Positions 7,618-16,766 of a stretch of 64,000 bases of DNA are shown here, piece by piece. The stretch's first letter is position 1. Each line of letters begins with the position of its first letter. The notes below the pieces were generated by a model. The model made no database searches. It was not told where the DNA came from and was given only the letters and a program-made list of their open reading frames with translations. This DNA comes from Halosimplex salinum (GTDB lineage Archaea; Halobacteriota; Halobacteria; Halobacteriales; Haloarculaceae), in NCBI RefSeq assembly GCF_003730195.1, contig NZ_QWGG01000008.1, positions 20,969 through 84,968 of the forward strand. The letters run 5' to 3'. The translations under genes and the position numbers were made by a program.

Positions 7618-9762
7618 CTAAAGCTGAGTTTCGCGTGCGGTGCCGACGGCGGCGTCGACGCGGTCGGCAGAGAGCGCGGAGAGGGGGACGCGGACCGCGT
7701 CGGTCTCGTCGGCGACCAGCCCGTTCAGGCCGGTCTCCGTCTCGTCGGCGTCGACCACGACGACGTGGGGGTCGAGGCCGGCCAGTCGGCGCGCGGCCTC
7801 GCGCGTCTCGCCGACCGGGCTCTCCGTCGCGACGTTCGCCCGTCCGTCGGTGACGAGGACGACACAGCCGGCGTCGGGGTCCGCCCGCTCGATCACGTCG
7901 CCGGTCGTCCGAAGCGCGTCGGGAAGCGGCGTCCGGTCGCCCGTCGGCAGGTCCTTGAGGTGCCGTGCGGCGCGCGTGACGCTGTCGGTCGGCGGCAGGA
8001 GCACGTCCGCGTCCTCGCCGGCGAAGGCGACGAACGCTACCTCGTCGCGCTGCCGGTAGGCGTCCTTCAGCAGCTCCAGTACCGTCCCCTTCGCCGCCCG
8101 CATCGCCGGTCGCATCGACGCGCTCGCGTCGACTGCGAACACAACCAGGGCACCGGTCTCGCTCTGCCGGACGGAGCGGCGAAGATCTCTCGATTCCACG
8201 GACGACCCGCCCCGCGTCGCGGCCGCTCGTATCGACGCCGCGGCGTCGACGGACCCGTTCGGATCAGTCCGCTCCGTCCGTACCCGCGGCCCGTCGGCGT
8301 CGGCCGACGGTCGCGCTCGCGCTCGACGCCCGTTGCGTGCACTCTCGCCGTCGAGCGCCTCCGGATCACCCACGTCTGGCGCTCGCCCGTCCCCGATCGA
8401 CGCCCGACTCTGTCCCGGGACGAGCGGCGTCGCGTCCGACGGCTCGCCGCCGTCCCCGGTGTCCGGTTCGTCGTCGGCCGTTGCCCGGTCTGCTCCGGCC
8501 GCTTCGGACCCCAGTCCATCGTTCCCGTCCTCGGACCCGTCGTTCGGGCCGTCCGCCCTCCCGCCGTCGGGATCGGGGACTGGGTCGGGCCCGTCCCGAC
8601 CAGCCGACCGTTCGGGGGCGTCGCGGTCCGCCGACCCGTCGGCGTCCCCGTCCTTCGACTGCTCGTTACTCTGCGTCCCGTCGTCGTCGCCGCCCGCTTC
8701 GTCGGCGTTCTGGCCGTCTTCGCCGTCACCACCGTCGAACTGTTCGTCGATCAGGTCGTCCGGGTCGGGCGCGTCCTCGAAGGGCCGCGACCGGAGGCGG
8801 TGCGGGAGCGCGAGCGACGCCGCCCGCCGAACGTCGGACTCGATCACCTTCGAACGACCGTCGAGGGCGGCGACCGTCCGCGCGGCGCGCGCGGTAGCGA
8901 TGTCTCCGCGATGGCCGTCGACGCCAGCGTCCCGACACAGTTCGGCGATCTCCGCGGCGAACTCGGCGGGGAGGTCGACCTCGGAGAGCCGTTCGCGGGC
9001 GGCCGTGAGCTGTCGCCGCCGCGCGTCGTCGCCGTCGCCCGTACTGTCCGTCCGGCCGCCCTCTCGACCGAGTGCCCGGTCGATGATCGCGACCCGGTCG
9101 TCGAGGTCGTCACAGCCGGTGACGGTCACGCCGAGGGCGAACCGGTCGCGCAGTTGCGGTCGCAGGTCGCCCTCCTCGGGGTTCATCGTTCCGACGAGCG
9201 TGAACTCGGCGGGGTGGGTGACGCTCACGCCGTCGCGTTCGACGCGGTTGACGCCGCTCGCGGCGGCGTCGAGGAGCACGTCCACCAGGTGGTCGTCGAG
9301 GAGGTTGATCTCGTCGACGTAGAGGACCCCGCGGTTCGCGCGAGCGAGCAGTCCCGGGTCGAACTCGTGGTCGCCGGCCAGCGCGTCGGCCGTCGAGAGC
9401 GTCCCGACGACCCGCTCTCGCGTCGCGCCGAGCGGGAGCGTCACGAACGGTACCGACCGCTCCGTCGTCGGCGGGTCCGCCCGCTCGCGGCAGTCGGCAC
9501 ACTGCGCGTCCGACTCGTTCGGCGGACAGCCGTACCGACAGTCCGCCACGGCCTCCTGGTCGGGCAGGAGCCCCGCCAGCGCCCGCACCGCTGTCGACTT
9601 CGCCGTTCCCTTCTCCCCCCGGACGAGGAGCCCGTCGAGGTCGTCGTTCGCACCCACGGCGAGAACGGCCCGTTTGAGCCCCTCTTGCCCCACGATCCCC
9701 GAGAGCGACGGCCGGTCCCCCCGGCCGTGCAAAGCATTTATACTTTCGCCGTAATCAAGCAT
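7618..9762 (-). CDS. ChlID-type chelatase AAA+/VWA subunit of cobaltochelatase
   Basis: 714-residue fusion of the I- and D-type subunits that power metal insertion by the large CobN subunit. The AAA+ module has a variant Walker A, GEKGTAKST, and Walker B GVLYVDEINLLDDH, followed by GTMNPEEGDLRPQLRDRF. A four-Cys patch (CRYGCPP...QCADC) sits between Walker A and B. After the ATPase comes a long Asp/Gly/Glu-rich linker of roughly 170 residues, then a von Willebrand A domain with the metal-ion site DASASM and a later VTDGRANVATES. Start is set at ATG 9762 (MLDYGES), which follows a TATA-like box by about 25 bases; the longer frame would run into cobN. Divergent from cobN with only 34 bases between the starts. 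Confidence 0.9.
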   Translation of the reverse strand: MLDYGESINALHGRGDRPSLSGIVGQEGLKRAVLAVGANDDLDGLLVRGEKGTAKSTAVRALAGLLPDQEAVADCRYGCPPNESDAQCADCRERADPPTTERSVPFVTLPLGATRERVVGTLSTADALAGDHEFDPGLLARANRGVLYVDEINLLDDHLVDVLLDAAASGVNRVERDGVSVTHPAEFTLVGTMNPEEGDLRPQLRDRFALGVTVTGCDDLDDRVAIIDRALGREGGRTDSTGDGDDARRRQLTAARERLSEVDLPAEFAAEIAELCRDAGVDGHRGDIATARAARTVAALDGRSKVIESDVRRAASLALPHRLRSRPFEDAPDPDDLIDEQFDGGDGEDGQNADEAGGDDDGTQSNEQSKDGDADGSADRDAPERSAGRDGPDPVPDPDGGRADGPNDGSEDGNDGLGSEAAGADRATADDEPDTGDGGEPSDATPLVPGQSRASIGDGRAPDVGDPEALDGESARNGRRARARPSADADGPRVRTERTDPNGSVDAAASIRAAATRGGSSVESRDLRRSVRQSETGALVVFAVDASASMRPAMRAAKGTVLELLKDAYRQRDEVAFVAFAGEDADVLLPPTDSVTRAARHLKDLPTGDRTPLPDALRTTGDVIERADPDAGCVVLVTDGRANVATESPVGETREAARRLAGLDPHVVVVDADETETGLNGLVADETDAVRVPLSALSADRVDAAVGTARETQL

Positions 9763-9783
9763 ACCTGAATTAGTGCAATGGAG

Positions 9784-9793
9784 GTTTAACAAC
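9784..9793 (-). promoter_or_regulatory. Putative promoter of the ChlID gene
   Basis: On the minus strand this reads GTTGTTAAAC, 22-31 bases before the ATG at 9762, the distance expected for the TATA box of a leaderless transcript. It lies in the first bases around the divergent cobN start (9797), so the two genes share a 34-base control region. Confidence 0.4.
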
Positions 9794-9796
9794 GTT

Positions 9797-12700
9797 ATGC
9801 CAACGAACGGCCTGTACACAGCGACGGAGAACGAACTGGGTGCCGTCCAGCGCGCCGCGGGCGAGTGCGACGTGGACCTGGTCGTCCGGTCGGAGAGCGA
9901 CCTCGACGACGGCGCCGACGTGGACGCGTTCGTGGACGAGATCGGGGACGCGACGGCAGCGGTCTTCTGGCTCCACGGGGCCGACGAGAGCATGCCGGGC
10001 TACGACTACGCGGTCGAATCCCTGACCGAAGCAGGCGTCCCGCTGGTCGTGAAGTCGACCGGCGACGCCTACGCCGTCGAGGACACGTCGGTCCCGGCGG
10101 CCGACCGCGACCGCGTCTACGAGTATCTCGACCGCGGGGGGACCAGCAACGTCGCGAACTGTATCCGCTTTCTCGCCGATGAGTACGGCGAGGAGTCCCG
10201 CGAGTACGACGACCCTGTCGCCCTGCCAACCGAAGGGGTCTACCACCCCGACCACCCCGCGGCGTCCTACGAGGAACTCCGTGCGACCCACGACCCCGAC
10301 GCGCCGACCGTCGCGGTGTGGTTCTACGAGTCCCACTGGACCCACGAGAACACCCGCTACGTCGACGCGCAGGTCCGCGCCATCGAGCGAGAGGGCGCGA
10401 ACGCGCTCCCGATATTCTGCAACCCGGCGACCGAGGACGGCGAGGGCTGGGACGCCGAGCGGGTCACCGACGAGTGGCTCCTCGACGGCGGCGACCCGGT
10501 CGTCGACGCCGTGCTCTCCTCGTTCATGTTCTCGCTCTCGATGGACGAGCGCGGTCGTTCGGCGAGCGGAGCGGGCGAGAGCGCCGAGGACGTGTTCCTC
10601 GACCGCCTCGGCGTTCCGGTGATCCAGACGGTGACGACGATGCGCTCGCGCTCGCGCTACGACGGCAGCGAGACTGGCGTGATGGGCTTCGAACTCGCCC
10701 TCTCCGTCGCGCTCCCGGAGTTCGACGGCAACGTGATCACCCACCCCATCTCGGGCAAGGAGCGCACCGAGGACGAGGCCGGGATCGGGAGCGCGCCGAA
10801 ACAGCACTTCCCGATCGACGACCGCGTCGACCACGCCGCTCGACTCGCGGTCAACTGGGCCGAACTCCGTCACACCCCGAACGAGGAGAAGCGGGTCGCG
10901 GTCGTCCTCCATAACTACCCGCCGAGCGACGACGGCATCGGCACCGCGTTCGGCCTCGACTCGCCCGAGAGCACGGTGAACCTGCTCGACGAACTCGCCG
11001 CTCGCGGCTACGACCTCGGGGGACAGACGCCCCGGAGCGGCCAGTCGCTCGTCGAACGGCTCACCGCACAGCTCACCCTCGACGACCGCTGGGTCGCGCC
11101 GGAAGACGTCCGCGCGAGCCACGCGAGCGCGGGCTCGACGGACTCGTCCGTCGGTGTGCGCGATCTGAGCGTCGACACCGTCGCAACGGGCCAGTACCGC
11201 GAGTGGTTCGACGCGCTCGACCCGGAGTTCCGCGAGAACGTCCTCGACGAGTGGGGTGACCCGCCCGAGCGACCGTTCGCCATCCCGGGCGTCGAGTTCG
11301 GGAACGTCCTCGTCACCGTCCAGCCCCCGCGCGGGTTCGGGATGGACCCCTCCAAGGTGTACCACGACTCGGCCCTCCAGCCGCCCCACGACTACGTCGC
11401 CTTCTACCGCTGGCTGCGGAACGAGTACGAGAGTGACGCCGTCGTCCACCTCGGTACCCACGGCAGTCTGGAGTGGCTCCCCGGCAAGACCGTCGGCCTC
11501 GACGGCGAGAGCGCGCCCGACCAGCTGATCGACGACATCCCGAACGTCTACCCCTACATCGTCAACAACCCCGGCGAGGGCACGCAGGCGAAACGGCGCT
11601 CCTACGCGGCCATCGTCGACTACCTGACGCCGGTGATGGACACCGCCGGCACCTACGACGAACTCGCCGACCTGGAGGAGCTCTCCGACCGCTACCGCGA
11701 GGCCGGGATGGAAGACGCCCGCACCGACGACGGCGAGCACCTCGAAGCCCTGATCCGCGAGGCCGTCGACGAACTCGATCTCGCGGTCGAACTGGGGATT
11801 TCCGGTGAAATAGACGAGAGAGCGGCCGTTCGCGGGCCCGACGAAGCCGGAACCACGCTCGCCGAAGGAGAAGTGAGCGGCGACGACCTGCCCATCGACG
11901 CCCTCGTCGAGCGCGTCCACGAGTACCTCACGGACGTGAAGACCACGCAGATCCGCAAGGGCCTGCACACGATGGGCGAACCGCCCGCGGGCGACCGACT
12001 CGTCGAGTACCTCGTCGCGCTCACTCGGCTGGAGAACCCCGGTGCCCCGAGCCTCCGCGAGAGCGTCGCCGGCGTCCTCGGCGTCGACTACGACGCGATG
12101 CGGAACAGCCCGGGCGAATACGACGAGGCGCTGGGGACGACCTACGCGGGGGCGGCCGACGAAGTGTACGAGACGAGCCGCGACCTCGTCGAGACGCTGG
12201 CCGCACACGACTTCGACCTGCCGGCGAGCGAGGTCGAGGCGGGTCCCGACGACGAGACGACGATGAACCTGATCGTGGTCGACATCGACCCGCTCGGGGA
12301 CGCACGCGCCCAGTCCGGCGCTCACGACGACCTGCGCGACGTTCTCGGGTTCGTCTGCGAGGAGGCCGCGCCGCGCGTGCAGGGCGCCGAGGACGAGATC
12401 CCACGAACTGCGGACGCGCTCGCCGGCGAGTACGTCCCGCCGGGCGGGAGCGGCGCCCCGACTCGCGGCGGCGTCGACCTCCTCCCGACCGCGCGGAACT
12501 TCTACACGCTCGACCCGCGGAAGGTGCCCGCGAAGTCCGCGTGGGAAGTCGGGAGCGAGGTCGCCCACGGCGTCGCCGAACGGCACCGCGACGAAGCCGG
12601 CGAGTACCCCGAGGAGGTCGGCGTCGTCGCGTGGGGAACTCCCACGGTTCGGACCCGCGGCGAGACCATCGCACAGGTGCTCGCGCTGCTGGGCGTCGAA

Positions 12701-13732
12701 CCGGTGTGGACCGACGCCGGGCGCGTCGACGGCGTGGAACCGATCCCCCTCGACGAACTCGGGCGGCCGCGCATCGACGTGACGACGCGCGTCTCCGGCC
12801 TCTTCCGGGACGCGTTCCCGCAGGCCGCCAGCGTCGTCCACGACGCCGTCGACGCCGTCGTCGCCCTCGACGAACCGCACGAGCGAAACTACGTCAAGAA
12901 GCACGTCGAGGAAGACACGGCGGAGCTGGCAGCCGAGGGGATGGACGAGAGCGACGCCGAATCCGCGGCGAGACACCGCGTGTTCACGACGCGACCGGGC
13001 GGTTACGGCGCCGGGACGAACAAGGCCGTCGACGAGGGCAACTGGGACGACCGCTCGGATCTCGCGGACGTGTACGTCCAGTGGGGCGGCTACGCGCTCG
13101 GCTCCCGCGGGAAGACGACCGAGGCACACGCGTCGTTCGAGCGCCGCCTCGGCACCGTCGAGGCGACCGTCAAGATCGAGGACACGGCCGAACAGGACGA
13201 GTTCGACTCCTCGGACTGGTACGCGTTCCACGGCGGGTTCATCACTGCGGTCACGGAGGCCGCCGGCGAGGAGCCCGCGTCCTACGTGGGCGACTCCTCG
13301 GACCCCGACGACGTCGACGTGTACACCAACGAGGAGAAGGTGCGGAAGGCGATGCGCGCCCGCGTCCTCAACCCGGACTGGCTCGATTCGATGGCGGAAC
13401 ACGACTACAAGGGCGCCGGCGACCTCTCGTCGACGGTCGACGTGGTGCTTGGCTGGGACGCCACGACGGGCGTCGTCAGCGACGCGCTCTGGGCGTCCGT
13501 CGCCGAGCGCTACGCGTTCGACGAGGAGCGTCAGGACTGGCTCCGGGACGTGAACCCGTGGGCGCTCGACTCGATCACGGACACGCTCCTCGAAGCGATC
13601 GACCGCGGCCTCTGGGACGCCGACGACGAGACGCGCGACCGACTCCGCGACCTGCACCTCGAAGTCGACGGCGACCTCGAAGCGCGTTCGGGGAGCGCAG
13701 GCCCGAAGGAGGTGCCGAGCGATGACGACTGA
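9797..13732 (+). CDS. cobN: Cobaltochelatase large subunit CobN
   Basis: 1311-residue catalytic subunit for ATP-dependent cobalt insertion into the corrin ring. Start ATG 9797 (MPTNGLYTA) is preferred over the upstream GTG because the shared divergent region is so short and a GGAGG lies about 13 bases before it. Family marks: VVHLGTHGSLEWLPGK, NPGEGTQAKRRSYAAIVDYL, GEPPAGDRLVEYL, and FTTRPGGYGAGTNKAV. A haloarchaea-like acidic insert occurs near residues 680-710. Presence of CobN plus CbiX in one cluster is common in archaea; CobN may act in late insertion or in salvage. Its 3' end overlaps the cbiC start. Confidence 0.95.
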   Translation: MPTNGLYTATENELGAVQRAAGECDVDLVVRSESDLDDGADVDAFVDEIGDATAAVFWLHGADESMPGYDYAVESLTEAGVPLVVKSTGDAYAVEDTSVPAADRDRVYEYLDRGGTSNVANCIRFLADEYGEESREYDDPVALPTEGVYHPDHPAASYEELRATHDPDAPTVAVWFYESHWTHENTRYVDAQVRAIEREGANALPIFCNPATEDGEGWDAERVTDEWLLDGGDPVVDAVLSSFMFSLSMDERGRSASGAGESAEDVFLDRLGVPVIQTVTTMRSRSRYDGSETGVMGFELALSVALPEFDGNVITHPISGKERTEDEAGIGSAPKQHFPIDDRVDHAARLAVNWAELRHTPNEEKRVAVVLHNYPPSDDGIGTAFGLDSPESTVNLLDELAARGYDLGGQTPRSGQSLVERLTAQLTLDDRWVAPEDVRASHASAGSTDSSVGVRDLSVDTVATGQYREWFDALDPEFRENVLDEWGDPPERPFAIPGVEFGNVLVTVQPPRGFGMDPSKVYHDSALQPPHDYVAFYRWLRNEYESDAVVHLGTHGSLEWLPGKTVGLDGESAPDQLIDDIPNVYPYIVNNPGEGTQAKRRSYAAIVDYLTPVMDTAGTYDELADLEELSDRYREAGMEDARTDDGEHLEALIREAVDELDLAVELGISGEIDERAAVRGPDEAGTTLAEGEVSGDDLPIDALVERVHEYLTDVKTTQIRKGLHTMGEPPAGDRLVEYLVALTRLENPGAPSLRESVAGVLGVDYDAMRNSPGEYDEALGTTYAGAADEVYETSRDLVETLAAHDFDLPASEVEAGPDDETTMNLIVVDIDPLGDARAQSGAHDDLRDVLGFVCEEAAPRVQGAEDEIPRTADALAGEYVPPGGSGAPTRGGVDLLPTARNFYTLDPRKVPAKSAWEVGSEVAHGVAERHRDEAGEYPEEVGVVAWGTPTVRTRGETIAQVLALLGVEPVWTDAGRVDGVEPIPLDELGRPRIDVTTRVSGLFRDAFPQAASVVHDAVDAVVALDEPHERNYVKKHVEEDTAELAAEGMDESDAESAARHRVFTTRPGGYGAGTNKAVDEGNWDDRSDLADVYVQWGGYALGSRGKTTEAHASFERRLGTVEATVKIEDTAEQDEFDSSDWYAFHGGFITAVTEAAGEEPASYVGDSSDPDDVDVYTNEEKVRKAMRARVLNPDWLDSMAEHDYKGAGDLSSTVDVVLGWDATTGVVSDALWASVAERYAFDEERQDWLRDVNPWALDSITDTLLEAIDRGLWDADDETRDRLRDLHLEVDGDLEARSGSAGPKEVPSDDD

Positions 13733-14441
13733 CGGCGAAGGGACGGCCGCTGCCACCGCAGACGCCGTCGACGAGTACGCCGACCTCGGCGCCACCACCG
13801 AGGACGCCATGGACATCGCCGAGACGAGCATGGACCGCGTGCGCGAACTCGTCCCGGACGAGACGCTCGCCGACCGGGTCCGCCAGAAGTCCGTCCACGC
13901 GACCGCCGACCCGGAGTTCCAGCACCTCGTGCGCTTCACCGGCGAGTCCGCGGACGAACCGGTCGTCGCCGGCGCGCGGGCGGTCCGAGACGAACGACCG
14001 ATCGTCTGCGACATCACGATGGTGAAAGCCGGGATCACCGGCCGCGGTCACGACTGTCCCGTCAGGAAGGCTATCGGGAACGGGTCGGAACTGGCCGCGG
14101 AGACCGGGATGACCCGGACGGCGGCGTCCGTGCTCGAACTCGACCGGGAGGGCGTCTACGACGGCGCACTCGCCGTGGTCGGGAACGCGCCGACGGCGGC
14201 GCTCGCGCTCGCCGACTGCATCGAGGACGGGACGCGACCGGCCGTCGTCGTCGCCACGCCGGTCGGGTTCGTCAAAGCCGCCGAGAGCCGGGACCGACTC
14301 CGTGAGGTCGCGGACGCCCACGGCGTCCCCGCCATCACCAACGTCGGCCGCCGCGGCGGGAGCGGCCTCGCCGCCGGCCTGACGAACGAACTCGTCCACG
14401 TCGCCAGCGACGCGCGAGACGGGGCTGTCGACCTCGACTGA
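13722..14441 (+). CDS. cbiC: Cobalt-precorrin-8 methylmutase CbiC
   Basis: Moves a methyl group from C11 to C12 to give cobyrinate. 239 residues with an extra acidic 25-residue N-terminus. Conserved features: VRQKSVHATADPEFQHLVRF with the catalytic His, CDITMVKAGITGRG, CPVRKAIGNG, and VVGNAPTAALAL followed by PAVVVATPVGFVKAAESR. Overlaps cobN by 11 bases, so translation is probably coupled. Confidence 0.94.
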   Translation: MTTDGEGTAAATADAVDEYADLGATTEDAMDIAETSMDRVRELVPDETLADRVRQKSVHATADPEFQHLVRFTGESADEPVVAGARAVRDERPIVCDITMVKAGITGRGHDCPVRKAIGNGSELAAETGMTRTAASVLELDREGVYDGALAVVGNAPTAALALADCIEDGTRPAVVVATPVGFVKAAESRDRLREVADAHGVPAITNVGRRGGSGLAAGLTNELVHVASDARDGAVDLD

Positions 14442-14639
14442 CCCGGCGGCCCCGCTTGACCCGGCGGCCCCGACTGTCGAGCCGTCGGATGCAGGGGTGA
14501 CCGCGCATCCGGGAATGGACCGATTCGGCCGCTCTGACCGACTCACTGCGCCTTTCGCGCTGACTCTCTGGACCGCCGACCGGACCCACCACAACTTATT
14601 TGGAAGTCGCTCTCGACGAATAACACAAGCCAAATTGGT

Positions 14640-14649
14640 GTAGTTAAAC
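14640..14649 (+). promoter_or_regulatory. Putative promoter of the CbiX-like gene
   Basis: GTAGTTAAAC lies 25-34 bases before ATG 14674, fitting the TATA box of a leaderless mRNA. It closely resembles the box before the ChlID gene (GTTGTTAAAC). A short palindrome, CCAAATTGG, lies just upstream at about 14630-14638. Confidence 0.4.
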
Positions 14650-14673
14650 TATGATTGAATTAACGGGGCGGAC

Positions 14674-15465
14674 ATGACGACGGAGACGGTCCTGCTCGTC
14701 GGTCGCGAGCGGCGAAACGGGCGCGCGGTGTTACGGACCCACGCCGAGCGGCTCCGCGAGCGGGGACTCGCGGACCGGGTCGCCGTCGCGACCTACGAGC
14801 GCGACCCGGCGATCGAGCTGTCCGAGCAGTTCGCGGAGATGACGGCCGACACGGTGTACGCCGTTCCGATGTGTGCCGCCCACTCGCACGAGACGACGGA
14901 GGCGGTCCCGAGCGCGCTCGCGTCCCTAACCGGTGGCGTTCGGTACTGTGACCCCGTGGGCGCGAGCCCGGCGGTCACCGACGTCATCGAGGAACGCGGC
15001 GCGGACCTCGTGGCGGGGGACGAGGACGTATCGCTCGTGCTGGTCGGGTTCGGGAGCAGTTCGAAACCGTACCACCGACGGACGGTCGACTATCACGCGA
15101 CTCGCCTCCGCGAGCGGACCGACTACGGCGAGGTCGTCACCTGCTATCTCCTGCAGAATCCGGCGGTGGAATGCGTCAGGTACAACGTCTCCAACGACTC
15201 GGCCGTCGCCGTCCCGCTCTTCCTGACGCGGACCGAAGCCACCGAGGAACGGGTGCCCGCGGAGCTCGAACTCGACCGCGGCGGGATGGCGTACGCCGAC
15301 CCCTTCGGCACGCACCCGCGAGTCACCGACGCCGTGTCCGCCGAGGTAGAGAAACAGCGCGCACTCGCGTCGGCGGGCGGCGCGGGGTCCGTTTCCGTCG
15401 ACGCGACTCCGGGCGGGCCCCCTCGGCCCGTCGCGACGGACGGCGACGGCGGCCGGCGTCGCTGA
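14674..15465 (+). CDS. CbiX/SirB-like chelatase homologue with altered metal site
   Basis: 263-residue protein with two half-domains of the class II chelatase fold. The first starts VLLVGRERRNGRAV, where active CbiX has HGS; the second starts LVLVGFGSSSKPYHRR. The first-half loop PMCAAHSHETTEAVPSAL keeps His residues at the place of the second chelatase His, and the second-half loop is VPLFLTRTEATEERVP. A disordered Gly/Pro-rich tail of about 35 residues ends it. It has its own promoter and sits after cbiC. It could be a cobalt-carrying or regulatory homologue rather than an active chelatase; the fold assignment is more certain than the function. Confidence 0.7.
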   Translation: MTTETVLLVGRERRNGRAVLRTHAERLRERGLADRVAVATYERDPAIELSEQFAEMTADTVYAVPMCAAHSHETTEAVPSALASLTGGVRYCDPVGASPAVTDVIEERGADLVAGDEDVSLVLVGFGSSSKPYHRRTVDYHATRLRERTDYGEVVTCYLLQNPAVECVRYNVSNDSAVAVPLFLTRTEATEERVPAELELDRGGMAYADPFGTHPRVTDAVSAEVEKQRALASAGGAGSVSVDATPGGPPRPVATDGDGGRRR

Positions 15466-15528
15466 TCGGTCGCGCTCCGTACTCGCTGGACCAGTGCGCT
15501 TTACCGGCAGCAGCCCCCGGACTACTCC

Positions 15529-16677
15529 ATGCGAAACTACACCATCGCGAATGTCTGGGGGATCCCTATCAGGATCAGCGTCTCTCTGCTGGTCTTCCTC
15601 CCCATCCTCGCCTGGATCATCGGGAGCGGGACGCAGATCGACGTCTACGCGGGCATCGTCGACACGTTCGCTCCGAACCCGGTCGACGTGTCGGTCCTGC
15701 GAGACGGGTCGACGCCGTGGATCGTCGGGGCCAGTGCCGCGCTCGGACTGTTCGTCAGCGTCGGCATCCACGAACTCGGCCACGCGTGGGCGGCCAGGCG
15801 GTACGGTATCGGCACCGAGTCGATCACGCTCTGGCTCCTCGGCGGGATCGCCGCGCCCGAGTCGATGCCCCGGGAGTGGAACCGGGAGTTCTGGATCGCC
15901 ATCGCCGGGCCGATCACGAGCGTCCTCACCGGCGTCGCCTGCTATCTGGTCGTGCTCGCGCTCCCGGCCTCGACGCCCGTCCTCACCTTCGTCTTCGGCT
16001 GGCTCGTCGTCACGAACGTCATCCTCGCGGTGTTCAACCTGCTCCCCGCCTTCCCGATGGACGGCGGCCGGATCCTGCGCGCGCTCCTCGCCCGCTCGCA
16101 GCCCTACGAGGTCGCGACCCGCTCGGCCGCTCGCTTCGGCACCGCCTTCGCGCTCCTGTTCGCCGTCGTCGGCGTCCTCAACTTCGCGCCGATGCTGATC
16201 CTCCTCTCGCTGTTCATCTACGGCGCGGCCTCCTCGGAGTCCCGGAGCGTCGCGCTCCAGGGTCTGCTGGCCGGTCTCACGGTGGACGACGTCGCGACTC
16301 TCGACCTGGACCCGGTCGACGCCGACGCCTCGGTCGCCGAGTTCACCGACCGGATGGTCCGGGACCGCCGGACCGTCTACCCGGTGACCGACGCCGGCGA
16401 GTTCGTCGGCGTCGTCACGCTCGACGCGATGCGCCGGTCGAACGCGGACGAGCACGACACGACGTCGGTCCGGGAGATCATGGTCGGTGATCTGCCCACG
16501 ATCGCCCTCGACACGGACGCCTTCGAAGGGTTCGCCCAGTTGAGCCAGCACCCCTCGGGCTACGCGCTCGTCGAGCGCGACGGCGAGGTGGTCGGCGTCG
16601 TCACGGTGGACGATTTCTCGCAGGTCCTTCGGTTCCGCCGCGAGGGCGTCGGCGTCGCCCCGAGAGAGGCGCTCTGA
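15529..16677 (+). CDS. Site-2 protease family membrane metallopeptidase with CBS domains
   Basis: 382 residues. Hydrophobic N-terminal half with several helices; the zinc-binding HELGH occurs in SVGIHELGHAWAARRYG and the second conserved element in LLPAFPMDGGRILRALLA, as in M50B (SpoIVFB-like) proteases. The C-terminal 130 residues hold two CBS-type repeats (VDADASVAEFTDRMV... and EIMVGDLPTI...), which in relatives bind adenine nucleotides. It cuts membrane-anchored substrates inside the bilayer; the substrate is unknown. Free-standing gene between the B12 cluster and an MFS carrier. Confidence 0.9.
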   Translation: MRNYTIANVWGIPIRISVSLLVFLPILAWIIGSGTQIDVYAGIVDTFAPNPVDVSVLRDGSTPWIVGASAALGLFVSVGIHELGHAWAARRYGIGTESITLWLLGGIAAPESMPREWNREFWIAIAGPITSVLTGVACYLVVLALPASTPVLTFVFGWLVVTNVILAVFNLLPAFPMDGGRILRALLARSQPYEVATRSAARFGTAFALLFAVVGVLNFAPMLILLSLFIYGAASSESRSVALQGLLAGLTVDDVATLDLDPVDADASVAEFTDRMVRDRRTVYPVTDAGEFVGVVTLDAMRRSNADEHDTTSVREIMVGDLPTIALDTDAFEGFAQLSQHPSGYALVERDGEVVGVVTVDDFSQVLRFRREGVGVAPREAL

Positions 16678-16766
16678 CGGGTTCCCCTCCCGGTTCACGG
16701 CAGCGACCCGGACGGTAGTCGGGTGGCTATTTACGGACGTTTTCCCAACGGACGGACGTTCTACCG

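Noticed and set aside
6054..7620. B12 riboswitch upstream of cbtB or the cbi genes
   Set aside because: Leaders are only tens of bases and no B12-box-like sequence is visible.
9770..14038. 1422-residue open frame opposite cobN
   Set aside because: Antisense frame kept open by GC-rich third positions; cobN has full family motifs and this frame has none.
14926..16698. 590-residue minus-strand frame opposite the CbiX-like gene and site-2 protease
   Set aside because: Spans two real genes and lacks any recognisable domain.
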